A DNA stretch of 64,000 bases, taken from Nioella sp. MMSF_3534. Its GTDB lineage: Bacteria; Pseudomonadota; Alphaproteobacteria; Rhodobacterales; Rhodobacteraceae. Position 1 is the first letter of the stretch. Every line of letters starts with the position of its first letter. The notes under the pieces were generated by a model, which saw only the letters and a program-made list of their open reading frames with translations, made no database searches and was not told the DNA's origin. The stretch covers positions 1 through 64,000 of the forward strand of contig NZ_JASHJX010000001.1 of NCBI RefSeq assembly GCF_030732985.1, read 5' to 3'. The translations under genes were made by a program, and so were the position numbers. Shown here piece after piece: positions 1-7,561 of the stretch.

Positions 1-22
1 CCCCCCCCCCCCCCCCCCCCCC
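1..22. repeat. 22-base poly-C homopolymer at the window edge
   Basis: The first 22 bases are uninterrupted C. Nothing like it occurs elsewhere in the window. It lies just beyond the stop codon of the solute-binding protein gene, where a following gene of the transporter would be expected. I infer a contig or read-end artefact rather than biology. Confidence 0.85.
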
Positions 23-59
23 GGTCGGCGCGGGCCAAAGCCGCGGCGAAACCGCTCAT
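1..59 (-). CDS. Possible start of the next gene in the transporter operon (partial)
   Basis: On the minus strand an ATG at 59-57 overlaps the TGA of the upstream solute-binding protein gene (ATGA), as in a translationally coupled operon. The frame reads Met-Ser-Gly-Phe-Ala-Ala-Ala-Leu-Ala-Arg-Ala-Asp-Arg before it enters the poly-C run, where the sequence cannot be trusted. A second binding protein or a permease is plausible from the context, but 13 residues do not identify it. Confidence 0.3.
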   Translation of the reverse strand, partial: MSGFAAALARADRGGGGGG

Positions 60-1867
60 TCTTCCTCATACCACCAGACATCAGGCTGGAACCCCAGCCA
101 GTCGCCATAGATGGGCAGCGTCTCGGGAAAATGCAGTTCGCGCACATGGGCAATGCGGCTGACCGGCGAATACCAGATCGGAATGACATAGCGCCCAGAG
201 GTCAGCACCCGGTCGAGCGCCCGCACGGCGGCGCGATAGTCATCCTGGCTCTCTGCCGTCAGCATCTCGCCCACCATCGCCTCGATGGCCGGGTTGCAGA
301 CCCCCATCAGGTTCCGGCTGCCCTCCACATCGACCATGTCACAGCCCCAGTAGAGATATTGCTCGTTTCCGGGGGACAGCGACACGCCGCGCGCGAAGTA
401 TGTCATGTCGAAATCATAGGCATCGGTACGCTCGCGGTACTGGGCGCTGTCGATGGTCGTCACCGTTGGCGTGATCCCGAGACGAGAGAGCGATTCCACA
501 TAGATATTGATGATCGCCTGATTCTCGGCCGATCCCTGGCTCAGCACGATCTCGAAGGTGAAGGGCTGGCCGTCAGAACCGGTCATCACACCTTCCTGCA
601 CGGAATAGCCCGCCTCCTCCATCAGCCCCATGGCGGCGCGGATGCCCGCGCGGTTGGCCTCTCGCCCGTCGGAGACCGGGAATTCATAGCCCTCCAGCGC
701 GCCGGGCAGCAGGTCGCCCGCGAAAGGCTCCAGCAGCGCCAGCACCCGCCCCTCAGCCGCGCCCGGCTCCATCCCGAGAATCGAGTTGGAGAAATAGGAC
801 GTAATACGCGGCGCAAGCCCGCCGTTTTGCGTCTGGTTGATGAATTCGTAATTGAAGGCCTGGATCATCGCCTCGCGCACCCGCCAATCCTCGAATTGCG
901 GCGAACGGGTGTTCATCACGAAGCCCCACATCCCTGTAGGCCGTTCATGCGGCACCTCGGACAGCACGACCTCTCCCGATTGCACACGCGGGAAATCATA
1001 ATTGGTCTCCCAGTCGGCGGCATTGGTCTCGCGAATCGTGGTGATCTCGCCCGCGACGAACGCCTCCCACATGGCAGTGCCGTCGCCGAAAAACTCCAGC
1101 CGGATCTCGTCAATCACGTTGGTGCCCCGGCGGAAGGGCAGGTCAGCGCCCCAGTAATCGGGGTTGCGACGAAGGGAGACGAAGCGCCCGGCCTCGAAAT
1201 CGTCGATGACATATGGCGCGCTTGAGATCGGGATCGCGTCGATCCCGCTTTCGGTAAAGTCACGCCCCTCCCATTGCGCCGCCTGTAGGATGGGCCGCAT
1301 CCCCATGATCAGCGCCAATTCCCGGTCCGGTTCGCTGAAACTGATCCGAACGCCGCGCTCTCCCACGGCCTCGATGCTGCTCACCCGGTTCCACGCGTTC
1401 AGGTATCTCGGATGCCCCTCGGTGCCGAGCGTCTCATAGGACCAGATCACATCTTCAACGGTCACCGGGCTGCCATCCGAGAATCGGGCCTCGGGACGCA
1501 GCTGAAACTCGACCCAGGCCCCGCCTTCGCCGACCTCGACCGATTCGGCCAAAAGGCCGTAGAGCGTGAACGGTTCGTCCCAGCTTCGGCCCATGAGGCT
1601 TTCATAAGCCAGGAAGCGCAGCTGCCACGGCGTCGATCCTGCACGGATATGCGGGTTGAGGCTGTCGAAGCTGCCGACCTCACCGGTGACGATCCGGCCA
1701 CCGGTCGGGGCATCGGGGTTGGCATAGGGCAGATGCGCAAAATCTGGGGGCAAAGCGGGGTCGCCATACATAGCGATGCCATAGGACGGCTCTGCCGCGG
1801 CGCCGCCCGAAAGAATCGCCATGACCCCGAAAACCGATGCAATCTGTCTGAAACAATTCCTGCTCAT
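56..1867 (-). CDS. Extracellular solute-binding protein family 5, YejA-like (peptide ABC transporter)
   Basis: A periplasmic binding component of an ABC importer, most similar in character to the YejA/MppA group that binds oligopeptides or microcin C-like peptides. From the ATG at 1867 it has 603 residues: a short basic start, a hydrophobic core and an AlaAla-Glu cleavage region near residue 25, then a family-5 binding fold (a DVIWSYE segment, SSAPYVIDDF and NPDYWG motifs). The ATG at 1867 is preferred because GAGGGG stands about ten bases upstream and it gives a proper signal peptide. An in-frame ATG at 1906 also has a purine-rich site and would add 13 residues. The stop overlaps a possible next start at 59, so permease genes probably followed beyond the window edge. 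The substrate cannot be read from the sequence. Confidence 0.88.
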   Translation of the reverse strand: MSRNCFRQIASVFGVMAILSGGAAAEPSYGIAMYGDPALPPDFAHLPYANPDAPTGGRIVTGEVGSFDSLNPHIRAGSTPWQLRFLAYESLMGRSWDEPFTLYGLLAESVEVGEGGAWVEFQLRPEARFSDGSPVTVEDVIWSYETLGTEGHPRYLNAWNRVSSIEAVGERGVRISFSEPDRELALIMGMRPILQAAQWEGRDFTESGIDAIPISSAPYVIDDFEAGRFVSLRRNPDYWGADLPFRRGTNVIDEIRLEFFGDGTAMWEAFVAGEITTIRETNAADWETNYDFPRVQSGEVVLSEVPHERPTGMWGFVMNTRSPQFEDWRVREAMIQAFNYEFINQTQNGGLAPRITSYFSNSILGMEPGAAEGRVLALLEPFAGDLLPGALEGYEFPVSDGREANRAGIRAAMGLMEEAGYSVQEGVMTGSDGQPFTFEIVLSQGSAENQAIINIYVESLSRLGITPTVTTIDSAQYRERTDAYDFDMTYFARGVSLSPGNEQYLYWGCDMVDVEGSRNLMGVCNPAIEAMVGEMLTAESQDDYRAAVRALDRVLTSGRYVIPIWYSPVSRIAHVRELHFPETLPIYGDWLGFQPDVWWYEEE

Positions 1868-1945
1868 CTGTAAACAATCCCCTCGATGCCTTGTTTGCTT
1901 ATCCATGACGCTACTCTTCCCTGAATTGGGTTTCAAACTTTTCGG

Positions 1946-1975
1946 TTGGACTCTGAGCAAGTGATTGCTTATAAA
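1946..1975 (+). promoter_or_regulatory. Candidate sigma-70 promoter of the small RNA
   Basis: TTGGAC at 1946-1951 and TATAAA at 1970-1975 are separated by 18 bases (17 if TTATAA at 1969 is taken as the -10). This is the best -35/-10 pair I found in the intergenic regions. Transcription would start near 1981-1983 and run into the terminator ending at 2057. The spacing and match are seen; activity is inferred. Confidence 0.5.
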
Positions 1976-1981
1976 GGATGC

Positions 1982-2057
1982 ACTGCTCGATAGGTTTCTT
2001 GCCTGTATGAAACCTGCCTCAATAACTTAACGCCGGCTTCGTGCCGGCGTTTTTTTT
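1982..2057 (+). ncRNA. Candidate small RNA, about 76 nt, between divergent genes
   Basis: A promoter-like pair at 1946-1975 and a textbook intrinsic terminator at 2029-2057 bracket about 76 bases with no open reading frame. Inside is a second hairpin, AGGTTTC (1992-1998) paired with GAAACCT (2009-2015) around a ten-base loop. A single-stranded CTGCCTCAATAACTT-like stretch separates the two hairpins. The neighbouring protein genes point away from this block on both sides, so the terminator serves no annotated gene. I do not recognise the sequence as a named RNA family. The start is approximate. An alternative is an attenuated leader of the downstream bdhA gene. Confidence 0.5.
2029..2057 (+). 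terminator. Intrinsic terminator (orphan, 3' end of the small-RNA candidate)
   Basis: A perfect 9-base stem, AACGCCGGC (2029-2037) with GCCGGCGTT (2043-2051), a five-base TTCGT loop and eight T at 2050-2057. It is oriented for plus-strand transcription, yet no plus-strand protein gene precedes it in this interval. Confidence 0.9.
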
Positions 2058-2142
2058 GGTGCGGCTGCGCGGCTTTTGCCTCTGTCCATACTGCAAGTGC
2101 AGCATTACGGTGCTGGCAAATCGCACAGGACAGGAGCCTCCG

Positions 2143-2928
2143 ATGGCCATCACCACTTCGCTTGCCGGAAAAACCGCCGTGATCACCGGCTCCAATTCAG
2201 GGATAGGTTTGGGAATCGCCCGCGAATTGGCCCGCGCCGGGGCGGATATCGTGCTGAACTCCTTCACGGACCGCGACGAAGATCACGCCATCGCGGCGGA
2301 CATCGCGGCCGAACACGGCGTCACCGCCCGCTACATCAAGGCCGACATGTCGAAGGGCGAGGAATGCCGCGCGCTGATCGAGCAGGCCGGGGCCTGCGAT
2401 ATCCTGATCAACAATGCGGGCATCCAGCATGTGGAAGCGATCGACAGGTTCCCGGTCGAGAAATGGGATGCAATCATCGCGATCAATCTCAGCTCTGCCT
2501 TCCATACCACCGCTGCCGCCCTGCCGCTGATGCGCGCCGCCGGATGGGGACGGGTGATCAATATCGCTTCGGCCCATGGCCTGACCGCAAGCCCCTATAA
2601 ATCCGCCTATATCGCCGCCAAGCATGGCGTGGTCGGCCTGACCAAGACCACAGCGCTGGAAACGGCCGAAGAGCCGATCACCGCAAATGCCATCTGCCCC
2701 GGCTACGTGCTGACCCCGCTGGTGGAGGCGCAGATCCCCGACCAGATGAAGGCCCATGACATGGACCGCGATACGGTCGTGCGAGAGGTCATGCTGCTGC
2801 GCCAGCCCTCGCGCGAATTTGCCACTGTCGAACAGATGGGCGGCACCGCTGCCTTCCTCTGCTCTGATGCCGCTGCCCAGATCACCGGCACCACGATCAG
2901 CGTCGATGGCGGCTGGACGGCCCTCTGA
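2143..2928 (+). CDS. bdhA: 3-hydroxybutyrate dehydrogenase (short-chain dehydrogenase)
   Basis: Interconverts 3-hydroxybutyrate and acetoacetate with NAD, at the end of polyhydroxybutyrate mobilisation, in the cytoplasm. The 261-residue protein is a standard SDR: glycine-rich GSNSGIG at 16-22, NNAG at 90-93, catalytic Ser143, Tyr156 and Lys160 (YIAAK), and a C-terminal SVDGGWTAL end typical of this family. The start at 2143 is chosen because AGGAG lies at 2132-2136; the frame is open further upstream but without a better site. It is followed after 112 bases by a patatin-like gene on the same strand. The intrinsic terminator at 2029-2057 lies between it and any upstream transcription. Confidence 0.92.
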   Translation: MAITTSLAGKTAVITGSNSGIGLGIARELARAGADIVLNSFTDRDEDHAIAADIAAEHGVTARYIKADMSKGEECRALIEQAGACDILINNAGIQHVEAIDRFPVEKWDAIIAINLSSAFHTTAAALPLMRAAGWGRVINIASAHGLTASPYKSAYIAAKHGVVGLTKTTALETAEEPITANAICPGYVLTPLVEAQIPDQMKAHDMDRDTVVREVMLLRQPSREFATVEQMGGTAAFLCSDAAAQITGTTISVDGGWTAL

Positions 2929-2974
2929 CCCCTCCGCGTTAGCCCCACATTAAGGTTAACGCGGGCCCCCTGCC

Positions 2975-3008
2975 CCTTCTTCTTGGCAAAAATACTCCCG
3001 CCGGAGGC
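2975..3008 (-). repeat. Intergenic palindromic element, copy 1
   Basis: Read on the minus strand this is GCCTCCGGCGGGAGTATT followed by a TTTGCCAAGAAGAAGG-type tail. It is nearly identical to the copy at 22273-22305, and the core CTCCGGCGGGAG is an inverted repeat. I recognise the motif as recurrent between genes in Rhodobacteraceae genomes. Its role is unknown; a transcript-end signal is possible. Confidence 0.7.
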
Positions 3009-3040
3009 GTCCCGACCATGCCACAGATCAAACCCCGGAA

Positions 3041-4072
3041 ATGATACCCAAACGCATCAACCTCGCCCTGCAAGGTGGCGGCGCTCATGGGGCCTTCACC
3101 TGGGGTGTCCTCGACCGGCTGCTTCAGGAGCCCGGCATCGAGATCGCCGCCATTTCCGGCACCTCGGCGGGCGCGCTGAATGGCGCGGCGGTCAAGGCGG
3201 GGCTCAGCCGGGGCAGCCGAGATCTGGCGCGAGAAAACCTCGCCTGGCTGTGGGAGCAGATGGGGGCGATCACGGATGAGCGGTTCAGTGCCTGGCTCGG
3301 GGCCATTTCCCCGCTGGCCATCAGCCACTGGATCGAGACCTCGCTGCCCTTCGCCATCGGTGACGCGGTCAGCCGCATGGTCAGCCCCTATAATTACGGA
3401 CCGTTCTTCGGCAATCCGCTGTCCCCGATTGTCGAGAAGTTCCACTACGAGAACATCTGTTGTGCGGAGGGACCGGCGTTCTTCGTCTGTGCCACCAATG
3501 TGCGGACCGGCAAGATCCGGGTCTTTGGCGGCGATGAGATCGGCACCAGGCCGCTTCTGGCCTCCGCCTGCCTGCCGACGCTGTTCAAGGCGGTGGAGAT
3601 CGAGGATCGTGAAACCGGCCAGAGCGAGGCCTATTGGGACGGGGGCTATACCGGCAATCCTGCCCTTTTCCCGTTCTTTGAACCGTATCTTCCGGACGAC
3701 ATCCTGATCGTCAATATCAACCCTCTGATCCGCCACAATGTTCCGACAACCGCGCGGGAGATTCAGAACCGGCTGAACGAGGTCAGCTTCAATGCCTCGC
3801 TGCTGAGCGAGCTGCGCGCCATTCGTTTCGTGCAGCGCCTGCTGGCGGATGGGGCGCTCGCCCCGGGCAGCATGAAAAACGTGCTGGTCCACATGATCTC
3901 GGACGACGCGCTGATGCGGCAGCTTTCGGTGGCCACCAAGGTGGTTCCGGTTCCGCAGGTGCTGCACCAGCTGTTCGAGGCCGGGTTTGCGGGCTGCGAT
4001 GCCTTTCTCGCCGAGCATTGGGACCGTATCGGGCAGGAGAGCAGCGCCGATCTTGGGGCGATGTTCGACTGA
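3041..4072 (+). CDS. Patatin-like phospholipase family protein
   Basis: A predicted serine lipid acyl hydrolase with the Ser-Asp dyad of patatins. The 343-residue protein opens with the oxyanion motif LQGGGAHGAF (about residues 9-18), has the nucleophile elbow GTSAG (about 41-45) and the aspartate motif DGGYTGNP near 200. There is no signal peptide, so a cytoplasmic or membrane-surface role is expected. It follows bdhA on the same strand. Patatin-like genes are often found beside polyhydroxybutyrate genes in this family, so a link to storage-lipid or membrane-lipid turnover is plausible but unproven. The ribosome-binding site is weak (GGAA just before the ATG). Confidence 0.85.
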   Translation: MIPKRINLALQGGGAHGAFTWGVLDRLLQEPGIEIAAISGTSAGALNGAAVKAGLSRGSRDLARENLAWLWEQMGAITDERFSAWLGAISPLAISHWIETSLPFAIGDAVSRMVSPYNYGPFFGNPLSPIVEKFHYENICCAEGPAFFVCATNVRTGKIRVFGGDEIGTRPLLASACLPTLFKAVEIEDRETGQSEAYWDGGYTGNPALFPFFEPYLPDDILIVNINPLIRHNVPTTAREIQNRLNEVSFNASLLSELRAIRFVQRLLADGALAPGSMKNVLVHMISDDALMRQLSVATKVVPVPQVLHQLFEAGFAGCDAFLAEHWDRIGQESSADLGAMFD

Positions 4073-4106
4073 CCCCCAACCCGATGCGCGGCTGGTCAGG
4101 GCGGGA

Positions 4107-4155
4107 GCGAGGGGCCAGCCCCTCGCGCTCCCCGAGGTATTTTTACCAAGCTGAA
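4107..4155. repeat. Convergent intergenic hairpin and tail element
   Basis: GCGAGGGG (4107-4114) pairs with CCCCTCGC (4119-4126) around a four-base loop. A GAGGTATTTTTACC segment and a CAAGCTGAAAG tail follow. It stands between the converging patatin and XRE-cupin genes. It resembles, in layout, the element copies at 2975-3008 and 22273-22305 (GC-rich palindrome, then GTATTTTT and a CCAAG tail), but the sequence differs. It may act as a bidirectional terminator. Confidence 0.5.
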
Positions 4156-4196
4156 AGGGGGCGCTGACAATTTTCGTCAAATGCGAGGGGAAAGGG

Positions 4197-4820
4197 TTAT
4201 CCCAGGCAGGTCACCCAGAGGATCGTTGCATCCTCGGCGCTGACCGAGATCACGTTATGCCCCATGGTGGCGTCGTAATAGGCGCTGTCGCCCCGGCGCA
4301 TGTTCACCGGGGCATAGAATTCCGTGATCAGCTGGATCTCTCCGGTCAGTACGTAGAGGAATTCTTCGCCTTCATGGCGTACCCATCCGTCAAACTCCTC
4401 GAAGCTGCGGGCGCGGATACGGGCGCGGTAGGGCAGCATGGCCTTCTGGGTCAGCTGCGGGGCCAGCATTTCGTGTTCATAGGTGGCGGTCGGGTGCGGC
4501 TCGCCCGCGCCGGTCTGGGTCACGGCGAGGCGGCCGTTGACCTTGGGGTTCACCGTGGGCGTGAAGAGCTGCGGCACCGAGATATCCAGCCCGTCCGCAA
4601 GTTTCTTCAGCGCGTCATAGGTGGGCGACATCTGGCCGTTTTCGATCTTGGACAGTGTCGAGCGCGCCAGCCCGGCCTTCTGGGCCGCCTGTTCCAGCGT
4701 CCATTCCCGCTGCTTGCGCAATTCGCGCACGCGAATGGCGAGGTCCACCGGTTGCGGGCGATCCTGCGTACCGCTTTCGCGGGCGAGGCGTATGAGGCTG
4801 GGTTCGTCAGAAAAATCCAT
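4197..4820 (-). CDS. XRE-family transcriptional regulator with C-terminal cupin domain
   Basis: A 207-residue one-component regulator. Residues about 28-85 form a Cro/C1-type helix-turn-helix (LRKQREWTLEQAAQKAGL, then STLSKIENGQMSPTYDALKKLA). Residues about 125-205 form a cupin barrel (HEGEEFLYVLTGEIQL, a later GDSAYYDATMGHNVIS). Such proteins sense a small ligand in the cupin and repress or activate nearby genes. It is transcribed away from the acyl-CoA ligase operon starting at 4885, with only 64 bases between the two starts, so it is the natural candidate regulator of that operon. The ligand is unknown. Confidence 0.88.
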   Translation of the reverse strand: MDFSDEPSLIRLARESGTQDRPQPVDLAIRVRELRKQREWTLEQAAQKAGLARSTLSKIENGQMSPTYDALKKLADGLDISVPQLFTPTVNPKVNGRLAVTQTGAGEPHPTATYEHEMLAPQLTQKAMLPYRARIRARSFEEFDGWVRHEGEEFLYVLTGEIQLITEFYAPVNMRRGDSAYYDATMGHNVISVSAEDATILWVTCLG

Positions 4821-4884
4821 GCCTGCGATGTAGCCCGCGCCACCGGGTCTTGCAACTGTCCCGCGTGGGGCCTACGCCGGTTTC

Positions 4885-6366
4885 ATGCCTCTGACCGATC
4901 CCTGCCCTGCCCCGTTCAACCTTGCGGCCTATGTGCTGGCCCAGGCCCCGCGCCTGCCGGACAAGATCGCGCTGGCGGTGCTGTCGCCCACACGGTCGGA
5001 TCGCTGGAGCTTTGCGCGGCTGGAGGACCGGGTGTTGCGCACGGCCAGCGGATTGCTGGCGCAGGGGTTGCAGCCGGGCGACCGGGTGTTGCTCAGGCTC
5101 GGCAACCGGCCCGATTTCCCGGTGGCCTATCTCGCGGCCATTGCCGTGGGGCTGGTGCCGGTTCCGACCTCCGCCCAACTGACCGGCCCGGAAATAAGCC
5201 GCCTTGCGCCCGAGATCGCCCCGAAGCTGATCCTTGCCCATGACGGCATCGCCCTGCCCGATCCGCTGCCCTGCCCTGTGGTGTCGGATCTGGAGGCGCT
5301 GGCCGACCATGACCGCGCCACCTACCAGATGGGTGATCCCGACCGTCTGGCCTATCTGGTCTACACCTCCGGCACATCCGGCCGCCCCCGCGCCGTCGCC
5401 CATGCGCATCGGGCCATCTGGGCACGGCGGATGATGCATCAGGGCTGGTACGGGTTGCGCGACAGCGACCGGCTGCTGCATGCAGGCGCGTTCAACTGGA
5501 CCTTCACGCTTGGTACCGGGTTGCTGGACCCGTGGTCCGTGGGGGCGACCGCGCTGATCCCGGCGGAAGGCACCGATCCTGCCACGCTGCCGCTGCTGCT
5601 CAAACGCCATGATGCAACGATCTTCGCCGCCGCCCCCGGTGTCTATCGCCGGATGCTGCGCGGACCCATGCCGCCAATGCCGAAACTGCGCCATGGGCTG
5701 AGCGCCGGGGAAAAGCTGCCAGAGCCGATCCGCGAGGCATGGGCCGGGGCGACCGGCACCACGATCCATGAGGCGCTCGGCATGTCGGAATGCTCCACCT
5801 TCATCTCCGGCTGTCCCGAGAGGCCCGCGCCGCCGCATACGCTCGGCTTTGCGCAGGAAGGTCGGCAGATCGCGATCCTCGATCCTGACGGGCAGCCTCT
5901 ACCCAAGGGAGAGACCGGCCAGCTTGCCATCCACCGCAGCGATCCCGGCCTGATGCTGGGAAATCTTGACGATGACGGCTTTGACCTGCCCCTGAGTGGC
6001 GATTGGTTCGTCACCGGCGATATGGTGCATGAGGACGCGGACGGGTCGCTCATCTACCACGGCCGTTCGGACGACATGCTGAACGCGGGCGGCTTCCGCG
6101 TCTCTCCGCAGGAGATCGAGCGCGCCTTTGCGCCGCTGGTCGAGGATTGCGCGGCCGTTTCGGTGGAAATCCGAGAGGAGACGCATATCATCTGTCTGGC
6201 GCATGTGAGCGATCTGTCCGATCCCGACCTGCGCGGGCACGCGGAAAACTGTCTTGCCCGTTACAAGCAACCTCGGCTTTATGTCCGCCTCGACGCGCTG
6301 CCGCGTGGCGGGAACGGTAAACTCAACCGAAAGGCGCTGGCCGCCGCAATCAGGGACATGACATGA
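4885..6366 (+). CDS. AMP-binding acyl-CoA synthetase (ANL superfamily)
   Basis: An adenylate-forming ligase that would activate a carboxylic acid with ATP and pass it to coenzyme A. In 493 residues it shows the phosphate-binding loop YTSGTSGRPR (about 156-165), a GMSECS segment matching the A5 motif, the hinge region GDMVHEDADGSLIYHGRSDDM and a C-terminal GNGKLNRKAL carrying the catalytic lysine. The style resembles benzoate-CoA ligase and related aromatic or medium-chain ligases, but the substrate is not evident. First gene of a tightly coupled four-gene operon; its TGA overlaps the next ATG. The upstream divergent XRE-cupin gene probably controls it. Confidence 0.87.
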   Translation: MPLTDPCPAPFNLAAYVLAQAPRLPDKIALAVLSPTRSDRWSFARLEDRVLRTASGLLAQGLQPGDRVLLRLGNRPDFPVAYLAAIAVGLVPVPTSAQLTGPEISRLAPEIAPKLILAHDGIALPDPLPCPVVSDLEALADHDRATYQMGDPDRLAYLVYTSGTSGRPRAVAHAHRAIWARRMMHQGWYGLRDSDRLLHAGAFNWTFTLGTGLLDPWSVGATALIPAEGTDPATLPLLLKRHDATIFAAAPGVYRRMLRGPMPPMPKLRHGLSAGEKLPEPIREAWAGATGTTIHEALGMSECSTFISGCPERPAPPHTLGFAQEGRQIAILDPDGQPLPKGETGQLAIHRSDPGLMLGNLDDDGFDLPLSGDWFVTGDMVHEDADGSLIYHGRSDDMLNAGGFRVSPQEIERAFAPLVEDCAAVSVEIREETHIICLAHVSDLSDPDLRGHAENCLARYKQPRLYVRLDALPRGGNGKLNRKALAAAIRDMT

Positions 6367-7007
6367 TCAAGCTCGACATCCTTTCCGACCCGATCTGCCC
6401 CTGGTGCTATATCGGCAAGGCCTATCTGGATCGCGCGCTAGAGGCCGCGGGCGACCATCCCTTCGCCATCGAATGGCACCCGTTCCAGCTGAACCCCGAG
6501 ATGCCAGCGGACGGTATGGACCGGCGCGCCTATCTGGAGGCCAAGTTCGGCGGCAAGGAGGGCGCGGTGCGCGCCTATGCGCCAGTTGTGGAACATGCGG
6601 AAACGGCCGGGTTGAAGATCAATTTCGAAGGGATAGGACGCACCCCGAACACATTGGACGCACATCGGCTGATCCACTGGGCGGGGATCGAGCAGCGCCA
6701 GACGCCGGTCGTGTCGGCGCTGTTCAAGGCCTATTTCGTGGATGGGCGCGATATCGGCGACGCCGCGACGCTGGCCGAGATTGCCGGGGAATGCGGTCTG
6801 GATGCCGCCATGATCGCTACCCTTCTGGCGGGCGAGGCCGATGCCGACGATATCCGCGCCCGCGACGCCCATGCCCGCGAACGCGGCGTAACGGGTGTGC
6901 CCACCTTCGTTGTCGCCAACCAGCACGTGCTGACCGGGGCGCAGCCGCCCGAGCTGTGGGGCAAGGTGATCGAAGATATCCGGGGCCTGATGAAAGAGGC
7001 TGAATGA
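6363..7007 (+). CDS. DsbA-family oxidoreductase (FrnE/HCCA isomerase-like)
   Basis: A cytoplasmic thioredoxin-fold protein of the DsbA/FrnE group, 214 residues, without a signal peptide. The active-site CPWC is at residues 12-15 (ICPWCYIGK), followed by the helical insertion and a cis-proline segment GVTGVPTFVV near 178. Relatives include 2-hydroxychromene-2-carboxylate isomerase and FrnE of polyketide pathways; many are thiol-disulfide or glutathione-linked enzymes of unknown substrate. The start overlaps the stop of the acyl-CoA ligase by four bases and its own stop overlaps the next gene, so co-translation is likely. Confidence 0.88.
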   Translation: MIKLDILSDPICPWCYIGKAYLDRALEAAGDHPFAIEWHPFQLNPEMPADGMDRRAYLEAKFGGKEGAVRAYAPVVEHAETAGLKINFEGIGRTPNTLDAHRLIHWAGIEQRQTPVVSALFKAYFVDGRDIGDAATLAEIAGECGLDAAMIATLLAGEADADDIRARDAHARERGVTGVPTFVVANQHVLTGAQPPELWGKVIEDIRGLMKEAE

Positions 7008-7561
7008 GCGCGGGGCTGATCCTCGGCCTTTCTGCAATCGTGATCTGGGCGGTGATCCTTGTCCTGTCGGATCGCGCCCCCGGCCATGGCCCATGGCCCC
7101 CTCCAAAGGGTAACCTCCTCACGGCGCTATGGGCCTGGGGGCTCACCACGCTGATCTATGTGGGGCTGGTGCAGACCTGGGGGCAGACACCGATCCTGCC
7201 CGCTTGGCTGCGTCTTGGCCTTGGCCTGCCTCTGGCCGTCATGGGCAGTCTGCTTCACACCTGGGCCACGGCGGCGCTCGGGCTGAAGGGTACCAGCGGA
7301 TGGGATGTGGGCCTGACCACCAATGGCCCCTATGCGCTGTGCCGACATCCGCAATATCTGGGGCAGATCGTCAGCATCGCCGGGCTGGCGCTGATCATCG
7401 GCTCGCCAGAGGCGCTGATCCTCGGGCTTGCCGCCTGCGTCATGCTGGGATACGGATCAGGGGTCGAGGACCGCGCCATTCAATCGCGCTACCCAGACCT
7501 CTTCGCGGCTCATTCCGCTAAAACACCGTTCCTTTTGCCGAGATTTTCGAGCCGCTCATGA
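7004..7561 (+). CDS. Isoprenylcysteine carboxyl methyltransferase-like membrane protein
   Basis: A 185-residue integral membrane protein with four or five hydrophobic segments. It has the ICMT/PEMT-type cofactor motif NGPYALCRHPQYLGQ (about 107-121) and a later ED-R-YP segment. Members of this superfamily methylate lipid or prenyl groups with S-adenosylmethionine, but most bacterial ones are uncharacterised. It sits inside the four-gene operon with ATGA overlaps on both sides. Assignment to the superfamily is firm, the substrate is not. Confidence 0.8.
   Translation: MSAGLILGLSAIVIWAVILVLSDRAPGHGPWPPPKGNLLTALWAWGLTTLIYVGLVQTWGQTPILPAWLRLGLGLPLAVMGSLLHTWATAALGLKGTSGWDVGLTTNGPYALCRHPQYLGQIVSIAGLALIIGSPEALILGLAACVMLGYGSGVEDRAIQSRYPDLFAAHSAKTPFLLPRFSSRS

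Noticed and set aside
2934-2964. Terminator right after bdhA
   Set aside because: CCGCGTTA and TAACGCGG can pair, but the loop is 15 bases and no T run follows. I do not count it as an intrinsic terminator.
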